In this document: positions 52,604 through 61,759 of the stretch, piece by piece
Layout of the letters: each line of letters starts with the position of its first letter
Position numbering within the stretch: position 1 is the stretch's first letter
From: Streptomyces griseocarneus
GTDB taxonomy: Bacteria > Actinomycetota > Actinomycetes > Streptomycetales > Streptomycetaceae
DNA: 64,000 bases
Direction of reading: 5' to 3'
NCBI GenBank assembly: GCA_003674045.1
Contig: PENC01000008.1
Location: forward strand, 186,001-250,000
The notes under the pieces: generated by a model
Databases searched by the model: none
The model's input: the letters and a program-made list of their open reading frames with translations, nothing else
Told to the model about the DNA's origin: nothing
Made by a program: the position numbers and the translations under genes

Positions 52604-52951
52604 TCACTTCGCGGCTGCCTCGGTTTCCCGCAGTTCCTCCAGCAGCTCGTGCTGCCCCGCCAGCATCTGCGTGAGGATGCGTCGCGCGGCCTTCATGAGC
52701 TCGGCGACGTCTCCGCCGGCCAGTTCGTAGACGACGGTGGAACCGGTGCGCGTGGATGTCACGATTCCCGAGCGCCGCAGGACGGCGAGCTGCTGGGAGA
52801 GCGCGGACGGTTCGATCTCGATCGCGGCGAGCAGGTCGCGCACCGGTTTGGGCCCGTCCTGGAGCAGCTCCAGGACCCGGATACGGACGGGGTGCCCGAG
52901 CATCCGGAAGAACTCCGCCTTCGCCTGGTAGAGGGGAACCGACACCGACAA
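52604..52951 (-). CDS. ArsR-family winged-helix regulator, right copy
   Basis: A 115-residue protein with the same core as the left copy: VPLYQAKAEFFRMLGHPVRI through VVYELAGGDVAELM. They diverge only at the N-terminal few residues (MSVS versus MGGS) and the C-terminal 25 residues. It has no cysteine. First gene of the sulP operon on the minus strand, start ATG at 52951. The ATTGAAGAA element lies 113 bases upstream. The two proteins probably bind the same sites and may form mixed dimers (inference). Confidence 0.92.
   Translation of the reverse strand: MSVSVPLYQAKAEFFRMLGHPVRIRVLELLQDGPKPVRDLLAAIEIEPSALSQQLAVLRRSGIVTSTRTGSTVVYELAGGDVAELMKAARRILTQMLAGQHELLEELRETEAAAK
52698..52941 (-). repeat. 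Right arm of the 244-bp inverted repeat (arsR coding sequence)
   Basis: Complement matches 49576-49819 at about 97-98 percent. The synonymous nature of most differences (for example CGTGAT against CGCGAC) suggests a recent duplication or gene conversion. Confidence 0.9.
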
Positions 52952-53063
52952 TCCTCGATCTTCCGTGATCTTCCGTCTCGCGCGGCCCCGTGGACGCGGG
53001 GTGCGATGAGCAGGGGCCGCACCCGCGGCTACCTACGGGTGCGGCCAATGCATCATGTAGTGA

Positions 53064-53081
53064 ATTGAAGAATTTTGCAAT
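53064..53081. promoter_or_regulatory. ArsR operator candidate, right copy
   Basis: ATTGAAGAA-TTTTGCAAT, sharing ATTGAAGAA and the outer bases with the perfect palindrome at 49312. Located between the arsR right copy (minus strand) and the divergent small zinc-protein gene (plus strand). It is also part of a wider GAATTG/CAATTC inverted repeat. Confidence 0.6.
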
Positions 53082-53240
53082 TCGTCCATCCGTGAGGCTG
53101 GAGGGCGAGGGTGAGGGCTGGGGCTGAGGCCTGCGACCGTCCCGCTTCCCTGAACCCCCGGCGCCGCTGTCCGCCCCGTGGGACGCTGTTCCCCGCGCAA
53201 CGCGGGGGATTCGTGCGTCCATCCATGACGAAGGAGGCCC

Positions 53241-53447
53241 GTGAACTCCAACCAGATCAACGCGCTGTGGCGGGGAATCCAGGGGTACCGGGGCACGCCG
53301 TGCGTGAAGTGCCTCAGCCGGGACACGTGGCCCAATGTCACGCGCTCGGATTCCGGGCAGCTGCTGCTCCACATCTCCTGCGACAACTGCTGGAAGGTGA
53401 CGTCGACGCCGCTGCCTCTCCAGACGCGGAACCTCGCCGGGCTCTGA
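53241..53447 (+). CDS. Small zinc-binding-type protein
   Basis: A 68-residue protein with two CxxC pairs: TPCVKCLSRDTW and ISCDNCWKVTS, the pattern of a zinc ribbon. The rest is polar. GTG start at 53241 directly behind AAGGAGG. It is not a recognised family. Divergent from the arsR/sulP operon and ending 35 bases before the convergent hydrolase gene; the shared operator region might couple it to ArsR (inference). Confidence 0.7.
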   Translation: MNSNQINALWRGIQGYRGTPCVKCLSRDTWPNVTRSDSGQLLLHISCDNCWKVTSTPLPLQTRNLAGL

Positions 53448-53482
53448 GGCCCTCTGCGGTCAGGGTCGCGGTCAGGCCGCGG

Positions 53483-54193
53483 TCAGGGGCGGGACGCCGC
53501 CGTCACCAGGGCCCGCGTCACCCGGAGGTCCGGCCGGACCTCCGGGTGCCACTGGACGCCCAGGGCGAACGGCGTACGGCCCGCGTACTCGACGGCCTCG
53601 ACCGTGCCGTCCTCCGCGTACGCCGTCGCCACCAGACCCTCGCCCAGCCGGTCGACGCTCTGGTGGTGGTGGGTCGCCACGTCGCACGGCTCGGGGATCA
53701 GCTCTCCCAGGAGCGTGTCGGGGAGCGGTTTGACCAGGTGGTCGGTGAACTCGCCCACGACCGGGTTGTGTTCCTCGTGGCCCACCGTCTCCGGCAGGTG
53801 CTGCACGAGTGTGCCGCCCGCGTGGACGTTCATCAGCTGCATGCCGCGGCAGATGCCGAGCACCGGAACGTCCCGCTCCAACGCCCCGGCCAGCAGGGCC
53901 AGTTCCCATGCGTCCCGCTCCGGGACGGGCGCGCCCGCGCGGGGGTGCGGCTCCTGCCCGTACAGCGCGGGGTCCAGGTCCTCCCCGCCCGCCAGGACCA
54001 GGCCGTCCAGGCGGGTGAGCAGCGTCCCCGCCGCCGACGGGTCGTCCGGCGGCAGCAGCACCGCCAGGCCGCCCGCGCCCCGGACGTGCTCCACGTAGGC
54101 GGTCGGGAGCAGGGCCGCGTGACGGTCCCAGGCCACGCCCCAGCGGGCCCGCGTGGAGTAGGTGGTGATGCCGATCAGCGGTCGTGCGGTCAT
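53483..54193 (-). CDS. Gamma-glutamyl-gamma-aminobutyrate hydrolase-like class I glutamine amidotransferase (PuuD-like)
   Basis: A 236-residue hydrolase of the peptidase C26 family. Nucleophile Cys in LGICRGMQLMNV, His and Glu in GVQWHPEVRPDL, and oxyanion turn GLVLAGGEDLDP. It probably cleaves gamma-glutamyl amides, returning glutamate, in the pathway served by the GlnA4-like ligase. The ATG at 54193 is 19 bases behind the permease stop, same strand, so likely one operon. In the Puu pathway of E. coli the same activity is PuuD. Confidence 0.88.
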   Translation of the reverse strand: MTARPLIGITTYSTRARWGVAWDRHAALLPTAYVEHVRGAGGLAVLLPPDDPSAAGTLLTRLDGLVLAGGEDLDPALYGQEPHPRAGAPVPERDAWELALLAGALERDVPVLGICRGMQLMNVHAGGTLVQHLPETVGHEEHNPVVGEFTDHLVKPLPDTLLGELIPEPCDVATHHHQSVDRLGEGLVATAYAEDGTVEAVEYAGRTPFALGVQWHPEVRPDLRVTRALVTAASRP

Positions 54194-54212
54194 GTCAGAG
54201 TCCTTTGCCTGG

Positions 54213-55766
54213 TCATGGGTGCCTGGTCATGGGTGCCTGGTCGTGCGCGAGTTCCGCCTCCGCTGCGGCCAGTGCCGCGAACTCCTCCTCCGGCGCGCTC
54301 GCCACCAGCCGGTGCCTGCTGTAGAGGGCGAAGTACGCGGCGGCGACCGCGTACACGCCCAGAGCGATCATCGCCGCCGCCGTGTCCACCAGGAAGGTCG
54401 CCACCAGCGCCGCACACGCGAACAGGAGCGCCACTGCCGAGGTCACCACCCCGCCCGGCGTGCGGTACGGGCGCTCCAGTCCCGGTTCGCGGCGGCGGAG
54501 CACGATGTGGGAGAGCGACATCAGCGCGTACGAGACGGTGGCGCCGAACACCGCCACGTTCAGCATGCGCGCGCCGTCGCCGGTGGCCGCGGCGAGGGCG
54601 AAGCCGAGGGCGCCGGGGACCAGCAGCCCGAGGTAAGGGGCCTTGCGGCGGCTGGTCAGGGAGAGGAAGCGGGGGAGGTAGCCGGCCCGCGAGAGGGCGA
54701 AGAGCTGGCGCGAACCGGCGTAGATGAGGGAGAAGAACGAGGCCACCAGGCCCGCCAGCCCCGCGTAGTTGACGATCCGCCCCAGCGCCGTGGGATGACC
54801 GTCACCGTCGCTGAGCGCGGCGACCAGCGGATTGCCCGCCTCCTTGAGGGCATCGGCACCGCCCGCCCCCGTGGCGGCGAGGAAGGTGGCGAGGGCGAGC
54901 AGGACGAGGATGCCGATGGCGGCGGACATGGCCTTCGGCAGGGAGCGCGCCGGGTCCTTCGTCTCCTCCGCGGCCAGCGGCACGCCCTCGACACCGAGGA
55001 AGAACCACATGCCGAACGGGAACGACGCCCACACGCCCAGCAGCCCGAACGGCAGCCAGGACGAGGCACCGAAAGCCCCGTGGTCGACGGGGATGTCGCG
55101 CAGCCGCCCCGCGTCGAAGTCCGCGAACGCCCCCACGGCGAAGACCAGCAGCGCGGCGACCGCGATGCCCGTCACCACGAAACTGAAACGCAGTGCCTCG
55201 CCCACGCCCCACAGGTGGATCCCGATGAAGACGACGAAACAGGCCAGGTACACCGGCCAGGACGAGGTGAGCCCGAAGAGGTGCAGCGACTCGACGTAGT
55301 CACCGATGAAGACGGAGATCGCCGCGGGCGCCAGCACGTACTCGATGAGGATCGCCGTGCCCGTGAGGAAGCCGCCCCACGGTCCGAGCGCGCGGCGCGC
55401 GAAGCCGTAGCCCCCGCCGGCGGTCGGCAGCACCGAGGCCAGCTCGGCGAGCGAGAAGACCATGCACGCGTACATCACGCCCATGAGCGCGGCGGCCAGC
55501 GCGAGACCGCCGAAGCCGCCGTGCGCCAGGCCGAAGTTCCAGCCGGAGTAGTCGCCGGAGACGACGTACGCCACTCCCAGGCCGGTCAGCAGCAGCGGGC
55601 CCGCGCTGCCGCGGCGCAGCGTGCGCCGCTCCAGATACGCGGACGCGCTGCCGCCGGTGTCCGGTGTGGGAGCGCCGGTGTCACTGGTGTCACCGGTGTC
55701 CGGCGTGGGGGGAGCGGCGGGTGGTGCGGCCGATGGTGCGGGGGAGTACTCCGTGCGATCGGGCAT
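54213..55766 (-). CDS. APC-family amino acid/amine permease
   Basis: A 517-residue membrane protein with about twelve spans. TGLGVAYVVSGDYSGWNFGL near residue 60 and GGGYGFARRALGPWGGFLTG near 120 are typical of the APC superfamily members related to ethanolamine and polyamine permeases. The first 30 residues are a Thr/Pro/Gly repeat (TGDTSDTGAPTPDTGG), predicted to be disordered. The C terminus is cytoplasmic. ATG at 55766. It imports the amine degraded by this cluster (inference from the neighbours). An inverted repeat lies at 55785-55812 upstream. Confidence 0.88.
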   Translation of the reverse strand: MPDRTEYSPAPSAAPPAAPPTPDTGDTSDTGAPTPDTGGSASAYLERRTLRRGSAGPLLLTGLGVAYVVSGDYSGWNFGLAHGGFGGLALAAALMGVMYACMVFSLAELASVLPTAGGGYGFARRALGPWGGFLTGTAILIEYVLAPAAISVFIGDYVESLHLFGLTSSWPVYLACFVVFIGIHLWGVGEALRFSFVVTGIAVAALLVFAVGAFADFDAGRLRDIPVDHGAFGASSWLPFGLLGVWASFPFGMWFFLGVEGVPLAAEETKDPARSLPKAMSAAIGILVLLALATFLAATGAGGADALKEAGNPLVAALSDGDGHPTALGRIVNYAGLAGLVASFFSLIYAGSRQLFALSRAGYLPRFLSLTSRRKAPYLGLLVPGALGFALAAATGDGARMLNVAVFGATVSYALMSLSHIVLRRREPGLERPYRTPGGVVTSAVALLFACAALVATFLVDTAAAMIALGVYAVAAAYFALYSRHRLVASAPEEEFAALAAAEAELAHDQAPMTRHP

Positions 55767-55784
55767 GCGCCGCTCCTGCCTCGG

Positions 55785-55812
55785 GGTAAAGGTTTTGCGC
55801 CATACCTTTGCC
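55785..55812. promoter_or_regulatory. Operator-like inverted repeat upstream of the permease
   Basis: GGTAAAGGT and ACCTTTGCC (one mismatch) separated by 10 bases, in an A/T-richer patch 19 bases before the permease start. A related pair, GGTTTTGCGC (55791-55800) and GCGTAAAACC (55837-55846), overlaps it. A candidate site of the FadR-type regulator encoded next door. Confidence 0.5.
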
Positions 55813-55869
55813 CTGGTGCGGCGCGCAAATCAAGCCCCTTGCGTAAAACCGGGGTTACCGAACACCCCG

Positions 55870-56586
55870 CTAGGACAGGAAGCCGCGCAGCAGCGCCGCC
55901 GTCCCGCAGCAGTGCTCCCGCATCACCTCGCGCGCCCGCTCCGCGTCCCCGGCCAGCACGGCCTCGACCAGCGCCGTGTGCTGCGCCTGCGAGTGCTCCA
56001 GGTTCTTCACCAGCAGCGGGATGCGGTCCAGCAGGTCGTTGACGGTGGCCCGGACGGCCGCGTAGCGCTCCGCCAGCGAGGGCGAGCCCGACAGCTCCGC
56101 CAAGGTGAGGTGGAGCAGCGTGTCCTGCCGCCGGTATTCGGCCAGCGGCGCGTCGTGCGTGGCGTCCAGCGCCGCCCGCAGCCGGGCCGCCTGCTCCTCG
56201 TCCAGGCCGTGCGTCGCGCACAGTCCGGCCGCGCCCACCTCCAGGACCTCGCGGAACCGCAGGGTGTCCTCCACGTCCACGTCCATGCCCACGTACACCG
56301 GGCCGGCCGAGGCCGTCGTCCGGGAGCGGACGAACGTCCCGCCGTACCGCCCCCGCCTGCTCTCCACCAGGCCCTGGTCCTGAAGCACCTTCAGCACCTC
56401 GCGCAGGGTCACCCGGCTGATCCCGAGCCGGTCCGACAACTCGCGCTCGGAGGGCAGCCGTTCCCCGACCGACACCAGACCCAGGCGGACGATCTGGAGT
56501 ATCTGCTCCAGCGCCTCCTCGAAACCGCTGGCCGAACGGACCGGCCGCAGCACCGGCGCCAGCCGGTCCGCCGAACTCCCGTCCAT
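55870..56586 (-). CDS. FadR/GntR-family transcriptional regulator
   Basis: A 238-residue regulator: GntR winged helix at about 15-80 (LGLVSVGERLPSERELSDRL, GISRVTLREVLKVLQDQGLV) and an FCD ligand domain of mainly alpha helices (about 95-230) with metal-type His residues (HLTLAEL, HTALVEAVLAGD). The ATG at 56586 follows AAGGAG. It is divergent to glnA4 and upstream of the permease, so it likely controls both. A GGTCT...AGACC pair lies in the 84-base gap to glnA4 (56618-56641). Confidence 0.9.
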   Translation of the reverse strand: MDGSSADRLAPVLRPVRSASGFEEALEQILQIVRLGLVSVGERLPSERELSDRLGISRVTLREVLKVLQDQGLVESRRGRYGGTFVRSRTTASAGPVYVGMDVDVEDTLRFREVLEVGAAGLCATHGLDEEQAARLRAALDATHDAPLAEYRRQDTLLHLTLAELSGSPSLAERYAAVRATVNDLLDRIPLLVKNLEHSQAQHTALVEAVLAGDAERAREVMREHCCGTAALLRGFLS

Positions 56587-56670
56587 GGGACTCCTTCTCC
56601 GCCTCTTCCCAATCAATGGTCTGCCGTCCTACCTTAAGACCTCCCGGCAGCACCGACAGGAGGCACAACC

Positions 56671-58038
56671 GTGGCAGACCGCACGCCCCCGCTCGCCGTC
56701 GAGGAGCTGCGCAGGCTCGTGGACACCGGGGAGATCGACACCGTAGTCCTCGCGTTCACGGACATGCAGGGCAGGCTCCAGGGCAAGCGGTTCGCCGCGC
56801 GCCACTTCCTCGAACACGTCCTGGACCACGGCACCGAGGGCTGCAACTACCTCCTCGCCGTCGACGTCGACCTCAACACCGTGCCCGGCTACGCCATGGC
56901 CTCCTGGGACCGCGGCTACGGCGACTTCGCCATGCACGCCGACCCCGCCACCCTGCGCCGCGCCCCCTGGCACCCCGGCACCGCCCTCGTCACCGCCGAC
57001 CTCGCCTGGCACGACGGCACCCCCGTCGCCGCCTCCCCGCGGCAGATCCTGCGCCGCCAGCTCGACCGGCTCGCCGAACGCGGCTGGACCGCCTACGCGG
57101 GCACCGAGCTGGAGTTCATGGTCTTCAAGAACACCTATGAGGACGCCTGGGGCCGCGCCTACCGCGAGATGACCCCCGCCAACCTCTACAACGCCGACTA
57201 CTCCGTCCTCGGCACCGGCCGCGTCGAGCCGCTGCTGCGCCGCATCCGCAACGAGATGAGCGCGGCGGGCCTCGCCGTCGAGTCCGCCAAGGGCGAGTGC
57301 AATCTCGGCCAGCACGAGATCGTCTTCGTCTACGACGAGGCGCTCACCACCTGCGACCAGCACTCCGTCTACAAGACCGGCGCCAAGGAGATCGCCGCGC
57401 AGGAGGGCATGGCGCTCACCTTCATGGCCAAGTACGACCAGCGCGAGGGCAACTCCTGCCACATCCACCTCTCGCTGCGCGACGAGGCCGGGGCGCCCGT
57501 GCTCGCCGACGACGACGGCCCGTACGGCATGTCGGCCACCATGCGGCACTTCCTCGCGGGCCAGCTCGCCGCCCTGCGCGAGTTCACCCTCCTCTACGCC
57601 CCCAACATCAACTCCTACAAGCGGTTCCGCCCCGGCTCCTTCGCCCCCACCGCCGTCGCCTGGGGCCCCGACAACCGCACCTGCGCCCTGCGCGTCGTCG
57701 GCCACGGCCCCGGCCACCGTCTGGAGAACCGCCTCCCCGGCGGCGACGTCAACCCCTACCTCGCCGTCGCGGGCATGATCGCCGCCGGCCTCCACGGCAT
57801 CGACAACGCCCTCGAACTCCCCGACCCCTGTACCGGCAACGCCTACGCCGCCGACGCCGCGCACGTCCCGGCGACCCTGCGCGAGGCCACCCGGCTGTGG
57901 GAGGAGAGCCCGATCGCGCGTGCCGCCTTCGGCGACGAGGTCGTGGAGCACTACCTGCACATGGCCCACGTCGAGCAGGAGGCCTACGACACGGCCGTCA
58001 CGGACTGGGAGCGCTTCCGTTCCTTCGAGCGCATGTGA
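56671..58038 (+). CDS. glnA4: Glutamine synthetase-like gamma-glutamyl ligase, GlnA4 type
   Basis: A 455-residue member of the glutamine synthetase superfamily: TDMQGRLQGKRFAARHF, GTELEFMVFKN (metal), NSCHIHLSLRDEAG, APNINSYKRFRPGSFAPTAV and AWGPDNRTCALRV. It lacks the adenylylation-site segment of true GlnA. In S. coelicolor the related GlnA4 was reported as gamma-glutamylethanolamide synthetase of ethanolamine use, next to similar genes; this window has the same setting (established for that strain, inferred here). GTG at 56671 behind AGGAGG. Followed by the aldehyde dehydrogenase after 94 bases. Confidence 0.85.
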   Translation: MADRTPPLAVEELRRLVDTGEIDTVVLAFTDMQGRLQGKRFAARHFLEHVLDHGTEGCNYLLAVDVDLNTVPGYAMASWDRGYGDFAMHADPATLRRAPWHPGTALVTADLAWHDGTPVAASPRQILRRQLDRLAERGWTAYAGTELEFMVFKNTYEDAWGRAYREMTPANLYNADYSVLGTGRVEPLLRRIRNEMSAAGLAVESAKGECNLGQHEIVFVYDEALTTCDQHSVYKTGAKEIAAQEGMALTFMAKYDQREGNSCHIHLSLRDEAGAPVLADDDGPYGMSATMRHFLAGQLAALREFTLLYAPNINSYKRFRPGSFAPTAVAWGPDNRTCALRVVGHGPGHRLENRLPGGDVNPYLAVAGMIAAGLHGIDNALELPDPCTGNAYAADAAHVPATLREATRLWEESPIARAAFGDEVVEHYLHMAHVEQEAYDTAVTDWERFRSFERM

Positions 58039-58132
58039 CGAGCGAGCGCATGTGACGAGACTCCCGCCCCCGGCCCCGCCCCCTCCGCCCCGCTCGCAAA
58101 GACCGTTGTAAGGACCTCGGTAAGGAACCGCG

Positions 58133-59494
58133 TTGCACGAGATCATCAACCCCGCGACCGAGGAAGTCGTCGCGACCGTCCCCGCCGCCACCCCGCGGGA
58201 CGTCGACGCCGCCGTCGCCCGGGCCGCCGCCGCACAGGCCCGCTGGGCGGCCCTCGCCCCCGGTGACCGGGCCCGGCAGCTGCGCCGCTTCGCCGCCGCC
58301 GTCGACACGCACCTGGAGGAACTCGCCCAGCTGGAGGTCCGCGAGGCGGGCCACCCCATCGGCAACGCCCGCTGGGAGGCGGGCAACGCGCGCGACCTCC
58401 TCGAGTACGCTGCCTCCGGCGTCGAGCGCCTCACCGGCAGCCAGATCCCCGTCGCCGGCGGACTGGACGTCACCTTCCACGAACCGCTCGGCGTCGTCGC
58501 CGTCATCGCGCCGTGGAACTTCCCCCTGCCCATCGCCGCCTGGGGCACGGCCCCCGCGCTCGCCGCGGGCAACGCCGTCCTCCTCAAGCCCGCCGAGACC
58601 ACCCCGCTCACCGCGCTGCGGCTCGCCGACATCGCCCTGGAGGCCGGGCTCCCCGAAGGGCTCTTCCAGGTGCTTCCCGGCGACGGCCCCGTCGCGGGCA
58701 CCGCACTCGTCGAGCACCCCGGCGTCGCCAAGGTCGTCTTCACCGGCTCCACCGCCGTCGGCAAGCAGATCATGGCCAAGTGCGCCGCGCGCGTGAAGCG
58801 CGTGACCCTCGAACTCGGCGGCAAGAGCCCCAACATCGTCTTCGCCGACGCCGACATCGAACAGGCCGCGGCCGCCGCGCCCGGCTCCTTCCTCGACAAC
58901 ACCGGCCAGGACTGCTGCGCCCGCAGCCGCATCCTCGTCCAGCGCTCCGTCTACGACCGCTTCCTGGAGCTCCTGGAACCGGCCGTGCTCGCCTTCACCG
59001 TCGGCGACCCGACGGACCCCGCCACGCAGATGGGCCCGCTGATCTCCGCCGTGCACCGCGAGCGCGTACGGTCCTACGTCCGCGAGGACGCCCCGGCCGC
59101 CATCCGCGGCGAGGCCCCCAAGGGCAAGGGCTTCTGGTACCCCGCGACCGTGCTGGAGAGCGCGCCGGACGACCGTCTCGCCATCGAGGAGATCTTCGGC
59201 CCCGTCGCCGTCGTCATCCCCTTCGAGGACGAGGCGGACGCCGTACGGCTCGCCAACGCCACCGACTACGGCCTCGCCGGCTCGATCTGGACCCGCGACG
59301 TCGGCCGCGCCCTGCGCGTGTCCCGCGCCGTCACCGCGGGCAATCTCTCCGTCAACTCCCACAGCAGCGTGCGCTACTGGACGCCGTTCGGCGGCTTCAA
59401 GCAGTCCGGCCTCGGCCGGGAGCTCGGGCCCGGCGCGCTCGCCGCGTTCACCGAGACCAAGAACGTGTTCATCAGCACCGAGGAGACCAAGTGA
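58133..59494 (+). CDS. Aldehyde dehydrogenase (NAD(P)+)
   Basis: A 453-residue ALDH superfamily enzyme. Catalytic Glu in TLELGGKSPN, catalytic Cys in TGQDCCARSRILVQ, GSTAVGKQI coenzyme loop and the C-terminal FGGFKQSGLGRELG. It is slightly shorter at the N terminus than the usual 480-500 residues; the TTG start at 58133 follows TAAGGA. It oxidises an aldehyde made in amine degradation, likely gamma-glutamyl-aminoaldehyde or a related compound (inference). Its stop overlaps the SDR start by 4 bases (GTGA). Confidence 0.92.
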   Translation: MHEIINPATEEVVATVPAATPRDVDAAVARAAAAQARWAALAPGDRARQLRRFAAAVDTHLEELAQLEVREAGHPIGNARWEAGNARDLLEYAASGVERLTGSQIPVAGGLDVTFHEPLGVVAVIAPWNFPLPIAAWGTAPALAAGNAVLLKPAETTPLTALRLADIALEAGLPEGLFQVLPGDGPVAGTALVEHPGVAKVVFTGSTAVGKQIMAKCAARVKRVTLELGGKSPNIVFADADIEQAAAAAPGSFLDNTGQDCCARSRILVQRSVYDRFLELLEPAVLAFTVGDPTDPATQMGPLISAVHRERVRSYVREDAPAAIRGEAPKGKGFWYPATVLESAPDDRLAIEEIFGPVAVVIPFEDEADAVRLANATDYGLAGSIWTRDVGRALRVSRAVTAGNLSVNSHSSVRYWTPFGGFKQSGLGRELGPGALAAFTETKNVFISTEETK

Positions 59495-60294
59495 CCGACC
59501 AGACAGGCCAGTCCGGCCAGAACCCCGTCTGCCGCCGCCTCGTCGGCCGCACCGCCGTCATCACCGGAGCGGGCAGCGGCATCGGCCTGGCCACCGCCCG
59601 CCGTCTCGCCTCCGAGGGTGCGAACGTCGTGTGCGCCGACATCTCCGAGAGCGCGGGCAAGGCCGCCGCCGAGGAGGTCGGCGGGCTCTTCGTCCAGGTG
59701 GACGTCACCGACGCCGAGCAGGTCGAGGCCCTGTTCAAGACGGCCTACGACACCTACGGCTCGGTCGACGTCGCGTTCAACAACGCCGGGATCTCCCCGC
59801 CCGACGACGACTCGATCCTCACCACCGGCCTGGACGCCTGGAAGCGTGTCCAGGACGTCAACCTCACCTCCGTCTACCTCTGCTGCAAGGCCGTCCTGCC
59901 CTACATGCAGCGCCAGGGCAAGGGCTCCATCATCAACACCGCGTCGTTCGTGGCCGTCATGGGCGCCGCGACCTCGCAGATCAGCTACACCGCCTCCAAG
60001 GGGGGCGTGCTCGCGATGTCGCGCGAGCTGGGCGTGCAGTTCGCGCGCGAGGGCATCCGGGTCAACGCCCTGTGCCCCGGGCCCGTGAACACGCCGCTGC
60101 TCAAGGAACTCTTCGCCAAGGACCCCGAGCGCGCCGCGCGCCGCCTCGTGCACGTGCCCGTGGGCCGGTTCGCCGAGCCCGAGGAGATCGCGTCCGCCGT
60201 GGCCTTCCTCGCCAGCGACGACTCCTCGTTCGTCAACGCCGCCGAGTTCCTCGTGGACGGCGGCATCGCGGGCGCCTACGTGACCCCCCTGTAG
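59491..60294 (+). CDS. Short-chain dehydrogenase/reductase
   Basis: A 267-residue SDR with Rossmann motif GAGSGIG (near residue 26), cofactor Asp in VVCADIS (suggesting NAD), FNNAGIS, catalytic Tyr-Lys in SYTASKG, and catalytic Ser region INTASF. The first 18 residues are a Gln/Gly/Thr-rich extension. GTG start overlaps the ALDH stop. The C terminus FLVDGGIAGAYV is of the 3-oxoacyl-ACP reductase (FabG) type, but the operon indicates a role in amine or alcohol oxidation. The substrate is not known. Confidence 0.9.
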   Translation: MTDQTGQSGQNPVCRRLVGRTAVITGAGSGIGLATARRLASEGANVVCADISESAGKAAAEEVGGLFVQVDVTDAEQVEALFKTAYDTYGSVDVAFNNAGISPPDDDSILTTGLDAWKRVQDVNLTSVYLCCKAVLPYMQRQGKGSIINTASFVAVMGAATSQISYTASKGGVLAMSRELGVQFAREGIRVNALCPGPVNTPLLKELFAKDPERAARRLVHVPVGRFAEPEEIASAVAFLASDDSSFVNAAEFLVDGGIAGAYVTPL

Positions 60295-60406
60295 ACCGGT
60301 GGGGACCCCGCTGTAAGCCCGCTGTAAGGTCCATGATCAAGCCGGGACCGGCCGCCGTGCCGGTCCCGCCGCACGTCCTGCCCGTACCCAGTCGTTAAGA
60401 GAACGC

Positions 60407-61675
<1,269 letters not shown>

Positions 61676-61679
61676 CGCC

Positions 61680-61759
61680 TGTCTGCGGGCCGGTGGGGGC
61701 TGGTCGCGCCCACGCGGCGGAGCCGCAAATTTATACAGCCCCGAGCCCCTTGCGGGGCT
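61680..61759 (+). repeat. Interspersed repeat family B, copy 1
   Basis: Starts like family A (TCTGCGGGCCGGTGGGGGCT) but continues GGTCGCGCCCACGCGGCGGA and GCCGCAAATTTATACAGCCC, ending in a GCCCCTTGCGGGGC hairpin. It lies between the convergent phosphatase and PLP-enzyme genes and may end both transcripts. Confidence 0.75.

Noticed and set aside
49563..52951. The arsR inverted repeat as ends of a composite transposon
   Set aside because: The arms are regulator coding sequences, with no transposase, no terminal repeats and no target duplication seen.
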